64,000 nt of DNA, from NCBI RefSeq assembly GCF_001902635.1, contig NZ_MJAO01000001.1, forward strand, positions 62,001 to 126,000, read 5' to 3'. Source of the DNA: Serratia marcescens (GTDB lineage Bacteria; Pseudomonadota; Gammaproteobacteria; Enterobacterales; Enterobacteriaceae). The notes under the pieces are model-generated. The model was given only the letters and a program-made list of their open reading frames with translations, was not told where the DNA came from and searched no databases. The translations under genes and the position numbers were made by a program. Below, piece after piece: positions 26,367-35,976 of this stretch (the stretch's first letter is position 1; every line of letters starts with the position of its first letter).

Positions 26367-27313
26367 CAGCGTATTCCCCAGACAAAGGGATCGCGCTCAT
26401 CGAGCAGCAGTTGGCTATCGGCGCACACATAGGCCTGCCCGCGAATAAAGGGGGTAATGCGATCGCCGTTCCAACGGTAATAGGCCTGGAATTCGCTGCC
26501 GATCACGCTGGCCTGCCGCCAATGCGTGTCCGGCGGCAGTTTGCCGTCCGCCGCCAGACACGCCAGCTTGGCGCTGGTGCCGGTACCGCACGGCGATCGA
26601 TCGTAGGCTTTGCCGGGGCACAGTACGAAGCTGCGGCTGTCGGCCTGCGGATCGTCACCGAACAGTTCGATATGGTCGATCGTCCCGCCGTCTTCGCCGC
26701 GGATGCCCGCCTGTTCTAATGCCTGCTGCACCGCCCATGTGAACGCGGTCAGCGCCTCCAGATTTTGCTTATCGATGGGCAACGGGGACTCGCCGATCAG
26801 AAAGAACCAGTTACCGCCCCAAGCGATGTCGCCCGTCACCGGACCATGGCCCGCAACCTCAACCTGCACCAGGCGGCGGTAACGATAAGCCGCCACGTTC
26901 TCTACCGTGACACTGCCATCGTCATGCAGCGTGGCGTTGACCGGGCCGACCGGGGTCTCGATCAGATGGCGACCGGCGTGAATGCGCCCCAGGTGCGCCA
27001 GCGAGGCGATTAGCCCAATCGTGCCGTGGCCACACATTCCCAGATAACCGGTGTTGTTGAAAAAGATCACCCCGGCGGTGGCCTGTGGCGAGCAGGGACG
27101 ACACAGCAGCGCCCCCACCAGCACGTCATTGCCGCGCGGTTCGAGCATCACCGCGCAGCGCCAGTCGTCATAATGTTGTGCGAAACGCGCCCGCCGTTCC
27201 GCCATGCTGCCTTCGCCGAGATCGGGGAAACCTTCGACGATCAGCCGGGTCGGCTCTCCGCCGGTATGAGAATCGATCGCCCGCAAAGCGGTGATATGCG
27301 CAGAAAGTGCCAT
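26366..27313 (-). CDS. 4-hydroxyproline 2-epimerase
   Basis: A 315-residue member of the proline racemase family. The two catalytic cysteines are both present, Cys94 in [12 protein letters not shown] and Cys242 in [10 protein letters not shown], which separates it from trans-3-hydroxyproline dehydratases (Thr in place of one Cys). It converts trans-4-hydroxy-L-proline to cis-4-hydroxy-D-proline, the first step of the pathway. The open frame extends upstream, but [19 protein letters not shown] is the family start. It is the first gene of the minus-strand arm. Confidence 0.9.
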   Translation of the reverse strand: MALSAHITALRAIDSHTGGEPTRLIVEGFPDLGEGSMAERRARFAQHYDDWRCAVMLEPRGNDVLVGALLCRPCSPQATAGVIFFNNTGYLGMCGHGTIGLIASLAHLGRIHAGRHLIETPVGPVNATLHDDGSVTVENVAAYRYRRLVQVEVAGHGPVTGDIAWGGNWFFLIGESPLPIDKQNLEALTAFTWAVQQALEQAGIRGEDGGTIDHIELFGDDPQADSRSFVLCPGKAYDRSPCGTGTSAKLACLAADGKLPPDTHWRQASVIGSEFQAYYRWNGDRITPFIRGQAYVCADSQLLLDERDPFVWGIR

Positions 27314-27702
27314 CGGCGTCTCCTGGGTTAATGAGATGTTACCAACAGCGTTAAGCCTGAACGAATGCGCGCATGACGGCTTGATGCGTTTCGGCGTGGC
27401 GAATGAAGAAATCAGCACAGTGACAAGAGTCGGGCCTGATGCGCCACTATTATGTGCTTAGCGAAATTCATGTTAATAATTTATTTATCATGGTGTTATC
27501 TCATCACCAACCCCATGCGTAGCGAGAAACGCCGCAGTTTTCAAGCAACCGCCACACGCCACCCGGCAAAAGTATGCGGCAATCCGCATATTTGGCAGCC
27601 GGCCGGAAATAGCGCTTGATTCGTTACGGAAAAGTTAATATTGATGCGAAAGCGCCAACCTGGCCGCCTGTTTTTCCGGCTAACGACCGAAAAGGGACTG
27701 CT
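27314..27702. promoter_or_regulatory. Divergent control region of the hydroxyproline cluster
   Basis: About 390 bases between the epimerase (minus) and the PAS-AraC regulator (plus). An AT-rich core at 27450-27500 is the likely promoter zone for both arms. I see no clear palindromic operator. A ribosome site (AAAGGGA) precedes the regulator's ATG at 27703. Confidence 0.45.
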
Positions 27703-28557
27703 ATGCGACCCACTTCAAGCCATCAGCATCAGGTTTCTCTCTCGCCGCCTGCGCTCGCGGAGCTGCCGGAGCAGGAGGACGTTTTCGCCGTCGAACATCT
27801 GTCGCGCCTGTGCGACGGGCTGGCGCAGCAGCGCCCGAACAACCTGCGCGATCTGCTGAATACGCTGGCGCTGATCGCGCCGTTGCTGAACGCGATTCCC
27901 AACGTGGTGTTCTTTATCAAAGACGCCCAGGCACGTTACCTGCTGGCCAACCTGACGCTGGCCAGGCGTTGTGGTTTCAAGACCGTTACGCCACTGCTGG
28001 GCAAGACGTCCGCCGACGTGTTCCCCGCTCAGCTCGGATCCGGCTACACCGAGCAGGATCTGCGGGTGTTGCGCCACGGCGTGCTGATCCAGGATCAGCT
28101 GGAAATGCACCTGTACACCGGCCGTGAAACCGGCTGGTGCCTGACGCAAAAGCTGGCGCTGTACGACGCGCAGGGCAAAATCATCGGCATGGCGGGCATT
28201 TCACACGATCTGCAGGAGGCCAAGGCCAATCACCCGGCTTACCAACGGCTGGCGGCGATCGATGTGCACATCCGCCGCCATTACGCCCGGCCGATCGCAC
28301 TTGAGGAACTGACGGTGCTGACCGGGTTGTCGGTGGCGCAGATCGAACGCTACTGCAAGCGCATCTTCCACCTCACTCCGCGGCAGATGATCCACAAAGT
28401 GCGACTGGAAAAGGCCACGGAACTGCTGGCCGGCGACCTGCCAATCACCGATATCGCGCTGCAGTGCGGCTATACCGATCACAGCGCATTTAGCCGCCAG
28501 TTCAAAGCGATGACCGGCTCCACGCCGCGTGATTTCCGCCTGACGCTTTCCGCTTAA
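27703..28557 (+). CDS. PAS-AraC transcription regulator
   Basis: A 284-residue regulator. An N-terminal PAS-like sensor domain (about 50-180, with IPNVVFFIKDAQARYLLANLTLA and a final G-K-I-I-G-M-A-G-I-S-H-D) is joined to a C-terminal AraC-type DNA-binding domain with two helix-turn-helices (about 200-282, including ITDIALQCGYTDHSAFSRQFK). PAS-AraC proteins of this type control amino-acid catabolic clusters. Its position between the two arms makes it the probable activator for hydroxyproline or a pathway intermediate. A longer frame begins at 27616, but the ATG at 27703 has the ribosome site. Confidence 0.85.
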   Translation: MRPTSSHQHQVSLSPPALAELPEQEDVFAVEHLSRLCDGLAQQRPNNLRDLLNTLALIAPLLNAIPNVVFFIKDAQARYLLANLTLARRCGFKTVTPLLGKTSADVFPAQLGSGYTEQDLRVLRHGVLIQDQLEMHLYTGRETGWCLTQKLALYDAQGKIIGMAGISHDLQEAKANHPAYQRLAAIDVHIRRHYARPIALEELTVLTGLSVAQIERYCKRIFHLTPRQMIHKVRLEKATELLAGDLPITDIALQCGYTDHSAFSRQFKAMTGSTPRDFRLTLSA

Positions 28558-28765
28558 TGCGCTGATTTACCCGATTAACGCATCCTTTTCACGGCGCGCC
28601 GGCGCCCGGCTTTTTCACGCCCGTTTTCCGGCGCTATTGTGCCAATTTCGTCGCGGCAATCGGTGAAAACCGTCAAGCCTCCCTGCGCAATACCGGTCAA
28701 TCTGTCGGTGAGCTTAACCAAGGGTTCACCTTTCATTAACACTTTCGAACGACAGGACAAACACG

Positions 28766-29686
28766 ATGAGCCATAAAGCCATAAGCTGGAGCGGCGTATT
28801 CCCGGCGGTGACAACCCAGTTCCGCAACGATTTCTCTCTGGACCTCGACGCCACCCACACGGTGATCAAAAACCTGGTGCGCGACGGTGTATCCGGCCTG
28901 GTGGTGTGCGGTACCGTAGGTGAAAACACCTCGATGACAGTACAGGAAAAGCTGGCGGTGATCGAAGTGGCGAGAGACGCCGCCGACGGCAAAGTCCCGG
29001 TGATCGCCGGCATCGCCGAGTTCACCACCGCCTTCGCGCAGAATATGGCGCGTGAAGCGCAAAAGGCCGGCGTCGACGGCATTATGGTGATGCCGGCACT
29101 GGTCTACTCTGCCAAGCCGCACGAAACCGCCGCGCACTTCCGCAGCGTCGCCGGTGCCACCGACCTGCCGATCATGGTCTACAACAACCCGCCGATTTAT
29201 AAAAATGACGTCACGCCCGACATTCTGACTTCGCTGGTCGACTGCGAGAATATCGTGTGCTTCAAAGACTCCTCGGGCGACACCCGTCGCTTTATCGATC
29301 TGCGCAACGAAGTCGGCGATCGCTTCGTGCTGTTCGCCGGGCTGGACGATGTGGTGCTGGAGAGCATCGCCGTCGGTGCGCAGGGTTGGATCTCCGGCAT
29401 GTCCAACGCCTTCCCGCGCGAGGGTGAAACCCTGTTCCGCCTGGCGAAGGAAAAACGCTATGAGGAAGCGCTGGCACTGTACAGCTGGTTCATGCCGCTG
29501 CTGCATCTCGATGCCCGTCCCGATCTGGTGCAGTGCATCAAGCTGTGCGAACAGCGGGTGGGCCGCGGCAGCGCCGTCACTCGCCCGCCGCGTCTGGCGC
29601 TGCAGGGGGAGACGCTCGCCGAGATCAACGCCGTGATCGATAAAGCGTTGGCCGCTCGCCCCGCGCTGCCGAACGTCGGCCTGTAG
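28766..29686 (+). CDS. 1-pyrroline-4-hydroxy-2-carboxylate deaminase
   Basis: A 306-residue DapA-superfamily enzyme. The Schiff-base lysine is Lys167 in CFKDSSGD and the proton-relay tyrosine is Tyr139 in MVYNNPP. The G-T-x-G-E phosphate/carboxylate motif near residue 49 reads GTVGE. In this setting it converts 1-pyrroline-4-hydroxy-2-carboxylate to 2-oxoglutarate semialdehyde and ammonia. A dihydrodipicolinate synthase role is unlikely beside the other pathway genes. It is the first structural gene of the plus arm, about 210 bases after the regulator. Confidence 0.85.
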   Translation: MSHKAISWSGVFPAVTTQFRNDFSLDLDATHTVIKNLVRDGVSGLVVCGTVGENTSMTVQEKLAVIEVARDAADGKVPVIAGIAEFTTAFAQNMAREAQKAGVDGIMVMPALVYSAKPHETAAHFRSVAGATDLPIMVYNNPPIYKNDVTPDILTSLVDCENIVCFKDSSGDTRRFIDLRNEVGDRFVLFAGLDDVVLESIAVGAQGWISGMSNAFPREGETLFRLAKEKRYEEALALYSWFMPLLHLDARPDLVQCIKLCEQRVGRGSAVTRPPRLALQGETLAEINAVIDKALAARPALPNVGL

Positions 29687-29740
29687 CGCCTTCACCGCCC
29701 GGCCACGCCGGGCGCCGCTCTTTCTCTACCGGGGGTACCG

Positions 29741-31354
29741 ATGCCCAACGATCGCCACGCCGCCATCAGCGGCCAACAATTTATCGGCGGCCAGCGCCGC
29801 GCCGAAGGAGACGCGACGCTGCTCAGCCTGCGCGCCGACGATGGCCAACCGACCGGCTACCGTTTCCACCAGGCCACGGAGGCAGAAGCCGCCGCCGCCG
29901 CCGAAGCCGCCGCTGCGGCCTTTACGCCTTATTCGCAACTCAGCGCCGAGCAACGAGCGAACTTTCTCGACGCTATCGCCGAGGAGCTTGACGCGTTGGG
30001 TGACACCTTCTTCACCTTCGTCACGCAGGAAACCGCCCTGCCGCCGGCGCGGTTGAGCGGCGAACGCGCCAGAACCAGCGGCCAAATGCGGCTGTTCGCC
30101 ACGCTGCTGCGGCGCGGCGACGTCGAGGCGGTGCGCATCGACTGCGCGCTGCCGCAGCGTTCACCGCTGCCGCGCCCCGATCTGCGCCAATACCGCACGG
30201 CGATCGGCCCGGTGGCCGTGTTCGGCGCCAGCAACTTCCCGCTGGCATTCTCCACCGCAGGCGGCGATACCGCCGCCGCGCTCGCCGCCGGCTGCCCGGT
30301 GGTGTTCAAGGCGCACAGCGGCCATATGATCACCGCCGAACTGACCGCCCTGGCGATCGAGCGCGCACGGGAACGCATGGGAATGCCCGCCGGCGTTTTC
30401 AACATGATCTTCGGTCACCGCGTGGGGGCCACGCTGGTGCAACATCCCGCGATTCAGGCGGTGGGATTCACCGGCTCGCTGCAAGGCGGCCGGGCGCTGT
30501 TCGATCTGGCTATGCAACGCCCCCAACCTATCCCGGTCTTCGCCGAAATGTCGAGCATCAATCCGGTGGTGATCCTGCCGCAGGCGCTGGCGCGGCGCGG
30601 GCAACAAATCGCGCAGGAACTGGTTTTCTCCTTCACGCTCGGCTGTGGCCAGTTTTGTACCAAACCCGGGGTGATCGTCGCGCTGCGCGGCGCGGATTTC
30701 GATCGGTTGGCCGAAACGATGAGCGCGTTGGTCAACGCCGCCGAACCGCAGCCAATGCTGAATGCCGGCACGCTGGATCACTACCGCGACGGGCTTGCGG
30801 CCCTCGACGCCCATCCGGGCATACGGCGGCTGGCGGGCCGAAGCGAAACGCTGCCCCACCAGGCGGCGGCGCAGCTGTATCAGGCCGAAGAGGCGCTGCT
30901 GCTGGCCGATCCGCTGTTGCAACAGGAGGTGTTCGGCCCTGCCTGCGTGCTGGTGGCGGTAGACAGCGAAGCGCAGCTGCATACGGCGCTGGCGGCGTTG
31001 CAAGGCCAGCTGACCGCCACGCTGCTGGCGGATGACGGCGACCTCGATGCAGCTGCCGGGCTGGCGGCACTGTTGGCTCGCAAAGCCGGCCGGGTGTTGT
31101 TCAACGGCTATCCGACCGGGGTGGAAGTGTGCGACGCCATGGTGCACGGCGGCCCTTATCCGGCGACCAGCGATGCGCGCGGCACTTCGGTAGGGACGCT
31201 GGCCATCGAGCGTTTCCTGCGGCCGGTCTGCCTGCAGAATACCCCTGCGGCGCTGTTGCCACCGCCACTGCAGGACGCCAACCCGCTCAACCTGCTGCGG
31301 CTGGTGAACGGCGTTTACACCCGAGATCCCCTTGTTTCACCAGCCCAAAACTAG
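29741..31354 (+). CDS. 2-oxoglutarate semialdehyde dehydrogenase
   Basis: A 537-residue aldehyde dehydrogenase with the longer length typical of the ketoglutarate-semialdehyde branch. The cofactor region is G-P-V-A-V-F-G-A-S-N-F-P-L near residue 157. Glu269 (VFAEMSSINP) and the catalytic Cys306 (GCGQFCTKPG) are in place. It oxidises the semialdehyde to 2-oxoglutarate, which enters the citric-acid cycle and completes hydroxyproline degradation. A ribosome site (GGGGG) lies near the ATG, 54 bases after the deaminase. Confidence 0.9.
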   Translation: MPNDRHAAISGQQFIGGQRRAEGDATLLSLRADDGQPTGYRFHQATEAEAAAAAEAAAAAFTPYSQLSAEQRANFLDAIAEELDALGDTFFTFVTQETALPPARLSGERARTSGQMRLFATLLRRGDVEAVRIDCALPQRSPLPRPDLRQYRTAIGPVAVFGASNFPLAFSTAGGDTAAALAAGCPVVFKAHSGHMITAELTALAIERARERMGMPAGVFNMIFGHRVGATLVQHPAIQAVGFTGSLQGGRALFDLAMQRPQPIPVFAEMSSINPVVILPQALARRGQQIAQELVFSFTLGCGQFCTKPGVIVALRGADFDRLAETMSALVNAAEPQPMLNAGTLDHYRDGLAALDAHPGIRRLAGRSETLPHQAAAQLYQAEEALLLADPLLQQEVFGPACVLVAVDSEAQLHTALAALQGQLTATLLADDGDLDAAAGLAALLARKAGRVLFNGYPTGVEVCDAMVHGGPYPATSDARGTSVGTLAIERFLRPVCLQNTPAALLPPPLQDANPLNLLRLVNGVYTRDPLVSPAQN

Positions 31355-31398
31355 CCTGGCCGCATCTGCCTGCCACTCAATAACAAAAGGGTAATACC

Positions 31399-32964
31399 AT
31401 GACAACCCAAGGCAAATTCAAGAAGCAGCTTACGCTCACCGATCTGACGTTCATCGGTCTGGGCGCCATATTCGGTTCAGGCTGGCTGTTCGCCGCCAGC
31501 CATGTCTCCTCCATCGCCGGCCCGGCTGGCATCTACTCCTGGCTTATCGGCGGTCTGGCGGTGCTGCTGCTCGGCATCGTCTACTGCGAGCTCGGCGCCG
31601 CCCTGCCGCGCGCCGGCGGCATCATTCGCTATCCGGTGTTCTCGCACGGCGAACTGATGGGTTATTTGCTGGGGTTTATCACGCTGATCGCCTTCTCCAG
31701 CCTGATCGCCATCGAGGTCGTCGCCGCCCGGCAATACGCCGCCGCCTGGTTCCCGTTCCTCAGCCAACCGGGTTCCGGCGACCCGACGCTGCTCGGCTGG
31801 CTGGTACAGTTGGCGCTGCTGTGCTTTTTCTTCGCGCTCAACTATTACAGCGTCAAAACCTTCGCCAAATCCAATAACCTGATCAGCGTGCTGAAGTTTC
31901 TGGTGCCGCTGTTGGTGATCGTGGTGCTGTTCAGCTTTTTCAAACCGGAAAACCTGCACAGCCAGGGCTTTGCTCCCTTCGGTTCCGCCGGGGTCGAAGC
32001 CGCCATTTCCGCCGGCGGCATCATCTTCGCCTACCTCGGGCTGACGCCGATCATTTCGGTCGCCAGCGAGGTGCAACGGCCGCAACGCACCATTCCCATC
32101 GCGCTGATCCTGTCGGTCGTGCTCTCCACCATCATCTATGTACTGTTGCAGGTAGCGTTTCTCGGCAGCATTCCCAGCGAAATGCTGAGCGGCGGCTGGG
32201 TCGGCATCAGCCAACAGTTCTCCCTGCCGTTCCGCGACATCGCCATCACGCTGGGCATGGGGTGGCTGGCGTTCCTGGTGGTCAGCGACGCGATCGTTTC
32301 GCCGAGCGGCACCGGCAACATCTATATGAACGCCACGCCGCGCGTGATCTACGGCTGGGCGCGCGCCGGCACCTTTTTCAAACTGTTCACCCGGGTAGAT
32401 GGCGAATCCGGCATTCCACGCCCGGCGCTGTGGCTGACCTTCGCGCTCTCGGTATTCTGGACGCTGCCGTTCCCATCGTGGGAAAAACTGATCGGCGTGG
32501 TGTCCGCCGCGCTGGTGCTGAGCTACGCCATCGCCCCGGTCACCGCTGCCGGATTGCGGCGCAATGCGCCCGACATGCCGCGCCCGTTCCGGGTGCGCGG
32601 TTTCTGCGTGCTCGGCCCGCTGTCATTTATCATTTCAGCGCTGATCGTTTTCTGGTCCGGTTGGGACACCGTTTCCTGGCTGCTGGGTTTGCAGATCCTG
32701 ATGTTCTTCATCTATATCCTGTTCAAAAATCAGGTGCCAACCCACGCCGTCAGCCTAAAACAACAGATTTGGTCCTCACTGTGGCTGATCGTCTTCTATG
32801 CGCTGGTGATCGTCGTCTCTTACCTCAGCAGTTTCGGCGGCATCGCTGCTATCGCCCATCCGTGGGATACCCTCACCATGGCGGTGATTGCGCTGGTGAT
32901 CTATTACTGGGGCGCCTACACCTGTTTACCTCAGGCCAATTTTGTCGGCGATGAAGAAGAATGA
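31399..32964 (+). CDS. APC-family amino-acid permease, probably for hydroxyproline
   Basis: A 521-residue transporter with about 12 hydrophobic segments. The first carries the amino-acid-binding pattern F-I-G-L-G-A-I-F-G-S-G-W-L-F of the APC superfamily. Its place in the plus arm of the hydroxyproline cluster suggests uptake of hydroxyproline or related imino acids; the substrate is inferred only from context. The ATG has an AAAAGGG ribosome site. The gene ends 20 bases before the following reductase gene. Confidence 0.8.
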   Translation: MTTQGKFKKQLTLTDLTFIGLGAIFGSGWLFAASHVSSIAGPAGIYSWLIGGLAVLLLGIVYCELGAALPRAGGIIRYPVFSHGELMGYLLGFITLIAFSSLIAIEVVAARQYAAAWFPFLSQPGSGDPTLLGWLVQLALLCFFFALNYYSVKTFAKSNNLISVLKFLVPLLVIVVLFSFFKPENLHSQGFAPFGSAGVEAAISAGGIIFAYLGLTPIISVASEVQRPQRTIPIALILSVVLSTIIYVLLQVAFLGSIPSEMLSGGWVGISQQFSLPFRDIAITLGMGWLAFLVVSDAIVSPSGTGNIYMNATPRVIYGWARAGTFFKLFTRVDGESGIPRPALWLTFALSVFWTLPFPSWEKLIGVVSAALVLSYAIAPVTAAGLRRNAPDMPRPFRVRGFCVLGPLSFIISALIVFWSGWDTVSWLLGLQILMFFIYILFKNQVPTHAVSLKQQIWSSLWLIVFYALVIVVSYLSSFGGIAAIAHPWDTLTMAVIALVIYYWGAYTCLPQANFVGDEEE

Positions 32965-32983
32965 AACCAGGGAGGACATTGAG

Positions 32984-33997
32984 ATGACGCCTATGCACAC
33001 CTTATCGCTGGAACAGGCTTACCAACTGGCGCTGCGCGCACTGCGCAGCAACGGCTTCAGCCAGGCGCACGCCGAGGCGGTGGCGCAGAATGTCACCCAA
33101 GGCGAACGCGATGGCTGCGCTTCGCACGGATTGTATCGGGTGTTGGGCTGCGTGCGCTCGTTGCAGGCGGGCAAGGTCTCCGCCGATGCCCATCCCAGGC
33201 TGTTCGACCAGGCACCGGCCATCTTGCGCGCCGACGCCGGCGGCGCGTTTTCCCTGCTGGCTTACCGCGCCGCCCTGCCGGCTTTTATCAGAAAGGTGCG
33301 CGCCAACGGCATTGCCGCTTTGGCGATCAACCGCTGCGTGCATTTCTCCGCGCTGTGGGCCGACATCGAACCGCTTACCGAGCAGGGTTTGGTGGCTCTG
33401 GCCTGCACGCCCAGCCACGCCTGGGTAACACCGGCCGGCGGTTCGCGTCCGCTGTTCGGCACCAACCCCATCGCCTTTGGCTGGCCGCGCCCGGAGCGGC
33501 CGCCGTTTCTGTTCGACATGGCCACCAGCGCAGCGGCACGTGGCGAAATCGAACTGCATCGGCGCGCCGGCACCCCGCTGCCCGAAGGCTGGGGCATTGA
33601 TAAGGCAGGCAACCCGTCCACCGATGCCGCCAGCGTACTGGAGGGTGCGATGCTGACCTTCGGCGGCCATAAGGGCTCGGCGCTGGCGGCGATGGTTGAA
33701 TTGCTGGCCGGGCCGCTGATCGGCGACATGACCAGCAAGGAATCGCTGGCCTACGACGACGGCACCGGCTCGTCGCCTTACGGCGGTGAGCTGATCATCG
33801 CGCTGGATCCCGAGCGCTTTCTCGGTGCGGATAAAGCGAAATATTTCGCCAAGGCGGAGGGAATGTTCGCCGATATGCAGGCGCAAAGCGCGCGCATTCC
33901 TGGCGCGCGGCGCTATCGGCAGCGGCGTCACAGCGAACAATACGGCGTGGAGATCCCCAAGGGGTTGTACGACGAAATCGCGGCGCTGTGCGACTAG
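32984..33997 (+). CDS. LdhA/MDH-fold imine reductase (1-pyrroline/1-piperidine-2-carboxylate type)
   Basis: A 337-residue member of the type-2 malate/lactate dehydrogenase superfamily (fold of DpkA, YbiC, AllD). The NAD(P)-binding and catalytic pattern includes the early G-E-R-D-G-C-A-S-H-G-L-Y-R block with His near residue 47, F-G-T-N-P-I-A-F, and the ending G-G-H-K-G-S-A-L-A near 225. In Pseudomonas a relative beside hydroxyproline genes reduces 1-pyrroline-2-carboxylate to proline. A role on a by-product of the pathway is therefore likely but not proven. The ATG at 32984 has a GGGAGG site; the longer upstream frame overlaps the permease. Confidence 0.75.
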   Translation: MTPMHTLSLEQAYQLALRALRSNGFSQAHAEAVAQNVTQGERDGCASHGLYRVLGCVRSLQAGKVSADAHPRLFDQAPAILRADAGGAFSLLAYRAALPAFIRKVRANGIAALAINRCVHFSALWADIEPLTEQGLVALACTPSHAWVTPAGGSRPLFGTNPIAFGWPRPERPPFLFDMATSAAARGEIELHRRAGTPLPEGWGIDKAGNPSTDAASVLEGAMLTFGGHKGSALAAMVELLAGPLIGDMTSKESLAYDDGTGSSPYGGELIIALDPERFLGADKAKYFAKAEGMFADMQAQSARIPGARRYRQRRHSEQYGVEIPKGLYDEIAALCD

Positions 33998-34115
33998 CGG
34001 CCCGCGCCGCCAGCTTGGCGCGGGGTCATACTGACCCTGCCTGAGCCGGATCGCTGTGCCGATCGTTTCTGATAAGCCCCTAACGGCATAGCGATCCCAC
34101 TTCGGATGGGGAGGG

Positions 34116-34544
34116 TTACCTGACCACCATCACCGAGATATTGGCATGACGCACGATGGCGGCGGCGTTGGAGCCCAGCAGATAGGTTTTCACGCTTGGG
34201 CGACGCGAACCGATAATGATCAGATCGGCGTCGATCTCTTCCGCCAGTTCCAGGGCCTGATCGCGCGCGGAACCGAAGCTGACGGTGTAATTGAGGCGAT
34301 CCAGCGGCAAATCAATTTCCGACATGATTTTCTTCAGCTTATCTACCGCTTTCACTTCCGCCTGATTTTCAAACTCCTTAAGACCAAACGAATAGGCGGT
34401 CACAAAGGCCGAAGCGTCCGGCAACGCATGGAAGAAATGCACTTTGGCACCGGACATCTTCGCCAAATATTCCACATGCTTCAGCGCATGGTCGGTCAAC
34501 AGATCCTCTTCAATATCTATCGGCACTAAAATGGTCTTGTACAT
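34116..34544 (-). CDS. UspF/UspG-type universal stress protein
   Basis: A 142-residue single-domain UspA-fold protein. It has the N-terminal Y-K-T-I-L-V-P-I-D-I strand and the nucleotide-binding end I-I-G-S-R-R-P-S-V-K-T-Y-L-L-G-S-N-A-A-A-I-V-R-H (G-x2-G-x9-G-S/T pattern variant), which in the UspF/UspG branch binds ATP. It shares features of both E. coli UspF and UspG, so no symbol is given. It is a single-gene unit with its promoter in the 490-base gap upstream. Confidence 0.85.
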   Translation of the reverse strand: MYKTILVPIDIEEDLLTDHALKHVEYLAKMSGAKVHFFHALPDASAFVTAYSFGLKEFENQAEVKAVDKLKKIMSEIDLPLDRLNYTVSFGSARDQALELAEEIDADLIIIGSRRPSVKTYLLGSNAAAIVRHANISVMVVR

Positions 34545-35037
34545 ATCACATCCTTTCTAGGTAAACCGGGTACCTACAGAGTACTGCCACCCACAGGCGC
34601 GGTGAATCGCTTTGTCGCGCTTTTGTGATCGGAGGTAAATACTGATACGGACAATTCTTGTTTTAACAAAAATATAAACATCTCGCCGCTAACCGATAGG
34701 CGATTAATGATTTATATCTCGCGATTAAATAAGCGGCAAATAAGCTGCTTTGGCGGCGGCCGGCCTGCACGCATGGAGAGAATGCGCCGCCATATTGCCA
34801 CGCCGTAAATAATTACCGGCCGATACGCCACAAAAAATAATATGCACGAAGGACAGCGCGAAATTAACAAATTATTACGGCCATTTGATCACGTCCAGCC
34901 TGATGGCCACTGCCCCTTTGCACTCACTCCCCGTCCGAGCCGCGCTATTCTCCCACAGCTCATTTTACGCAGCCCGCACTGCAGAGCTGCGATACACTGC
35001 CGGCAGCCATAATGTGCTGACGCTAATAAGGAAAACA
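34545..35037. promoter_or_regulatory. Gap upstream of the usp gene
   Basis: About 490 bases. The usp side (34545-34740) is AT-rich and should hold its promoter. The right part is GC-richer and contains an open but poorly supported frame beginning at 34885; the ribosome site AAGGA at 35028-35032 indicates a start at 35038 instead. No RNA gene was recognised. Confidence 0.35.
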
Positions 35038-35310
35038 ATGCGCCATTCGCCTCTGTTGCCTCCCAGGCCGATCCCGCGCCCGTTCACGGCCAACGATCTG
35101 CCCCACTTTATCGTCTATAGCAATCCCCCCGACATAGCGTGCAGCCAGAGCAGGAGCGGTTATCGTGTAGCGCGCATACGCAACCTTCGCGCCGCCACGC
35201 CAGGCCATGAGGCCCGCTGGGGGCAAAACGCGTTCTTCAAAGGCCCATGGGCCGGCGAATTCGGCCTCGTTATGCGGCAAAGCGAACGATGGGAGAGCAA
35301 AAAAACATGA
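35038..35310 (+). CDS. Small protein coupled to the following SRPBCC gene
   Basis: A 90-residue frame with a good ribosome site (AAGGA, 5 bases before the ATG). Its TGA stop overlaps the next start codon (ATGA at 35307), which implies translational coupling. Pro-rich at the start, then basic. I recognise no domain. Frames on the opposite strand here have no ribosome site. It could be the remains of a longer protein. Confidence 0.45.
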   Translation: MRHSPLLPPRPIPRPFTANDLPHFIVYSNPPDIACSQSRSGYRVARIRNLRAATPGHEARWGQNAFFKGPWAGEFGLVMRQSERWESKKT

Positions 35311-35849
35311 CGTTGTTGAATAAATACCTCGGGCAATATCAGTTCGCGGAGCGACATGAGATCGCCATCGCCGCACCGCGGTCCCGGATCATGGCTGCCG
35401 TGGCCGCCTACGACCCCAAACACGATCGTTTTTTCCGCAGCATGATAGCGTTGCGAGAGCTACCCGCGCGGCTGATACCGCGCCAGACGCCCAGTCCACC
35501 GCCGTTTGGCCTGCATAATTTTTGCCTGCTTGAGCAGAATGAAGCTGCGCGGGTCTATGGCCTGATCGGCCGCTTTTGGCAGGCCGAATACGGCCTGGAG
35601 AAGGTCGCTGACGGGCCGGGATTTTTGGCTTTCGCTCAGCCCGGCGTCGCCAAACTGGCGCTGGGTTATGTCGTGAGTCCTCTGCAGGACGGCCGCTGCC
35701 GCCTGGTGACGGAAACGCGTATCTTCTGCCCCGACGACGCCAGCCGGCGGCGATTCACCCCCTACTGGTATACTATTCGCCTGGTCAGCGGGCTGATACG
35801 CCGCCGTATGTTGCACGCCATCAAAACAGCCTCTGAGGTTACGCCGTAA
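35307..35849 (+). CDS. SRPBCC-like protein of unknown function
   Basis: A 180-residue soluble protein. The pattern F-F-R-S-M-I-A-L-R-E-L-P near residue 41, F-C-L-L-E-Q-N-E-A-A-R-V-Y-G-L-I-G-R-F-W and the basic ending Y-W-Y-T-I-R-L-V-S-G-L-I-R-R-R-M-L-H-A-I resemble a family of START/SRPBCC-fold proteins common in actinobacteria, where a hydrophobic cavity binds lipid-like molecules. The match is from memory and moderate. It overlaps the upstream small gene and ends before a terminator at 35950. Confidence 0.6.
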   Translation: MTLLNKYLGQYQFAERHEIAIAAPRSRIMAAVAAYDPKHDRFFRSMIALRELPARLIPRQTPSPPPFGLHNFCLLEQNEAARVYGLIGRFWQAEYGLEKVADGPGFLAFAQPGVAKLALGYVVSPLQDGRCRLVTETRIFCPDDASRRRFTPYWYTIRLVSGLIRRRMLHAIKTASEVTP

Positions 35850-35949
35850 AATCATTCGTGTTCTTAATGTATTTAGGAGCATTCTCAGCGCGCATATCGA
35901 GTTTAGTGGTTATTTTTTAATCATTATAAGATGCATTGAGAAGCCATTA

Positions 35950-35974
35950 GCCCCGCCCTCAGCGGGGCCTTTTT
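35950..35974 (+). terminator. Intrinsic terminator
   Basis: A 7-bp stem GCCCCGC/GCGGGGC around CCTCA, followed by CTTTTT on the plus strand. It ends the unit with the SRPBCC-like gene and lies just before the 3' end of the converging monooxygenase gene. Confidence 0.8.
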
Positions 35975-35976
35975 CA

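Noticed and set aside
34885-35037. Longer version of the small gene at 35038
   Set aside because: The ribosome site AAGGA is at 35028-35032, pointing to the later ATG.
35023-35376. Minus frame overlapping the small gene
   Set aside because: No ribosome site, and it runs across two better-supported plus-strand genes.
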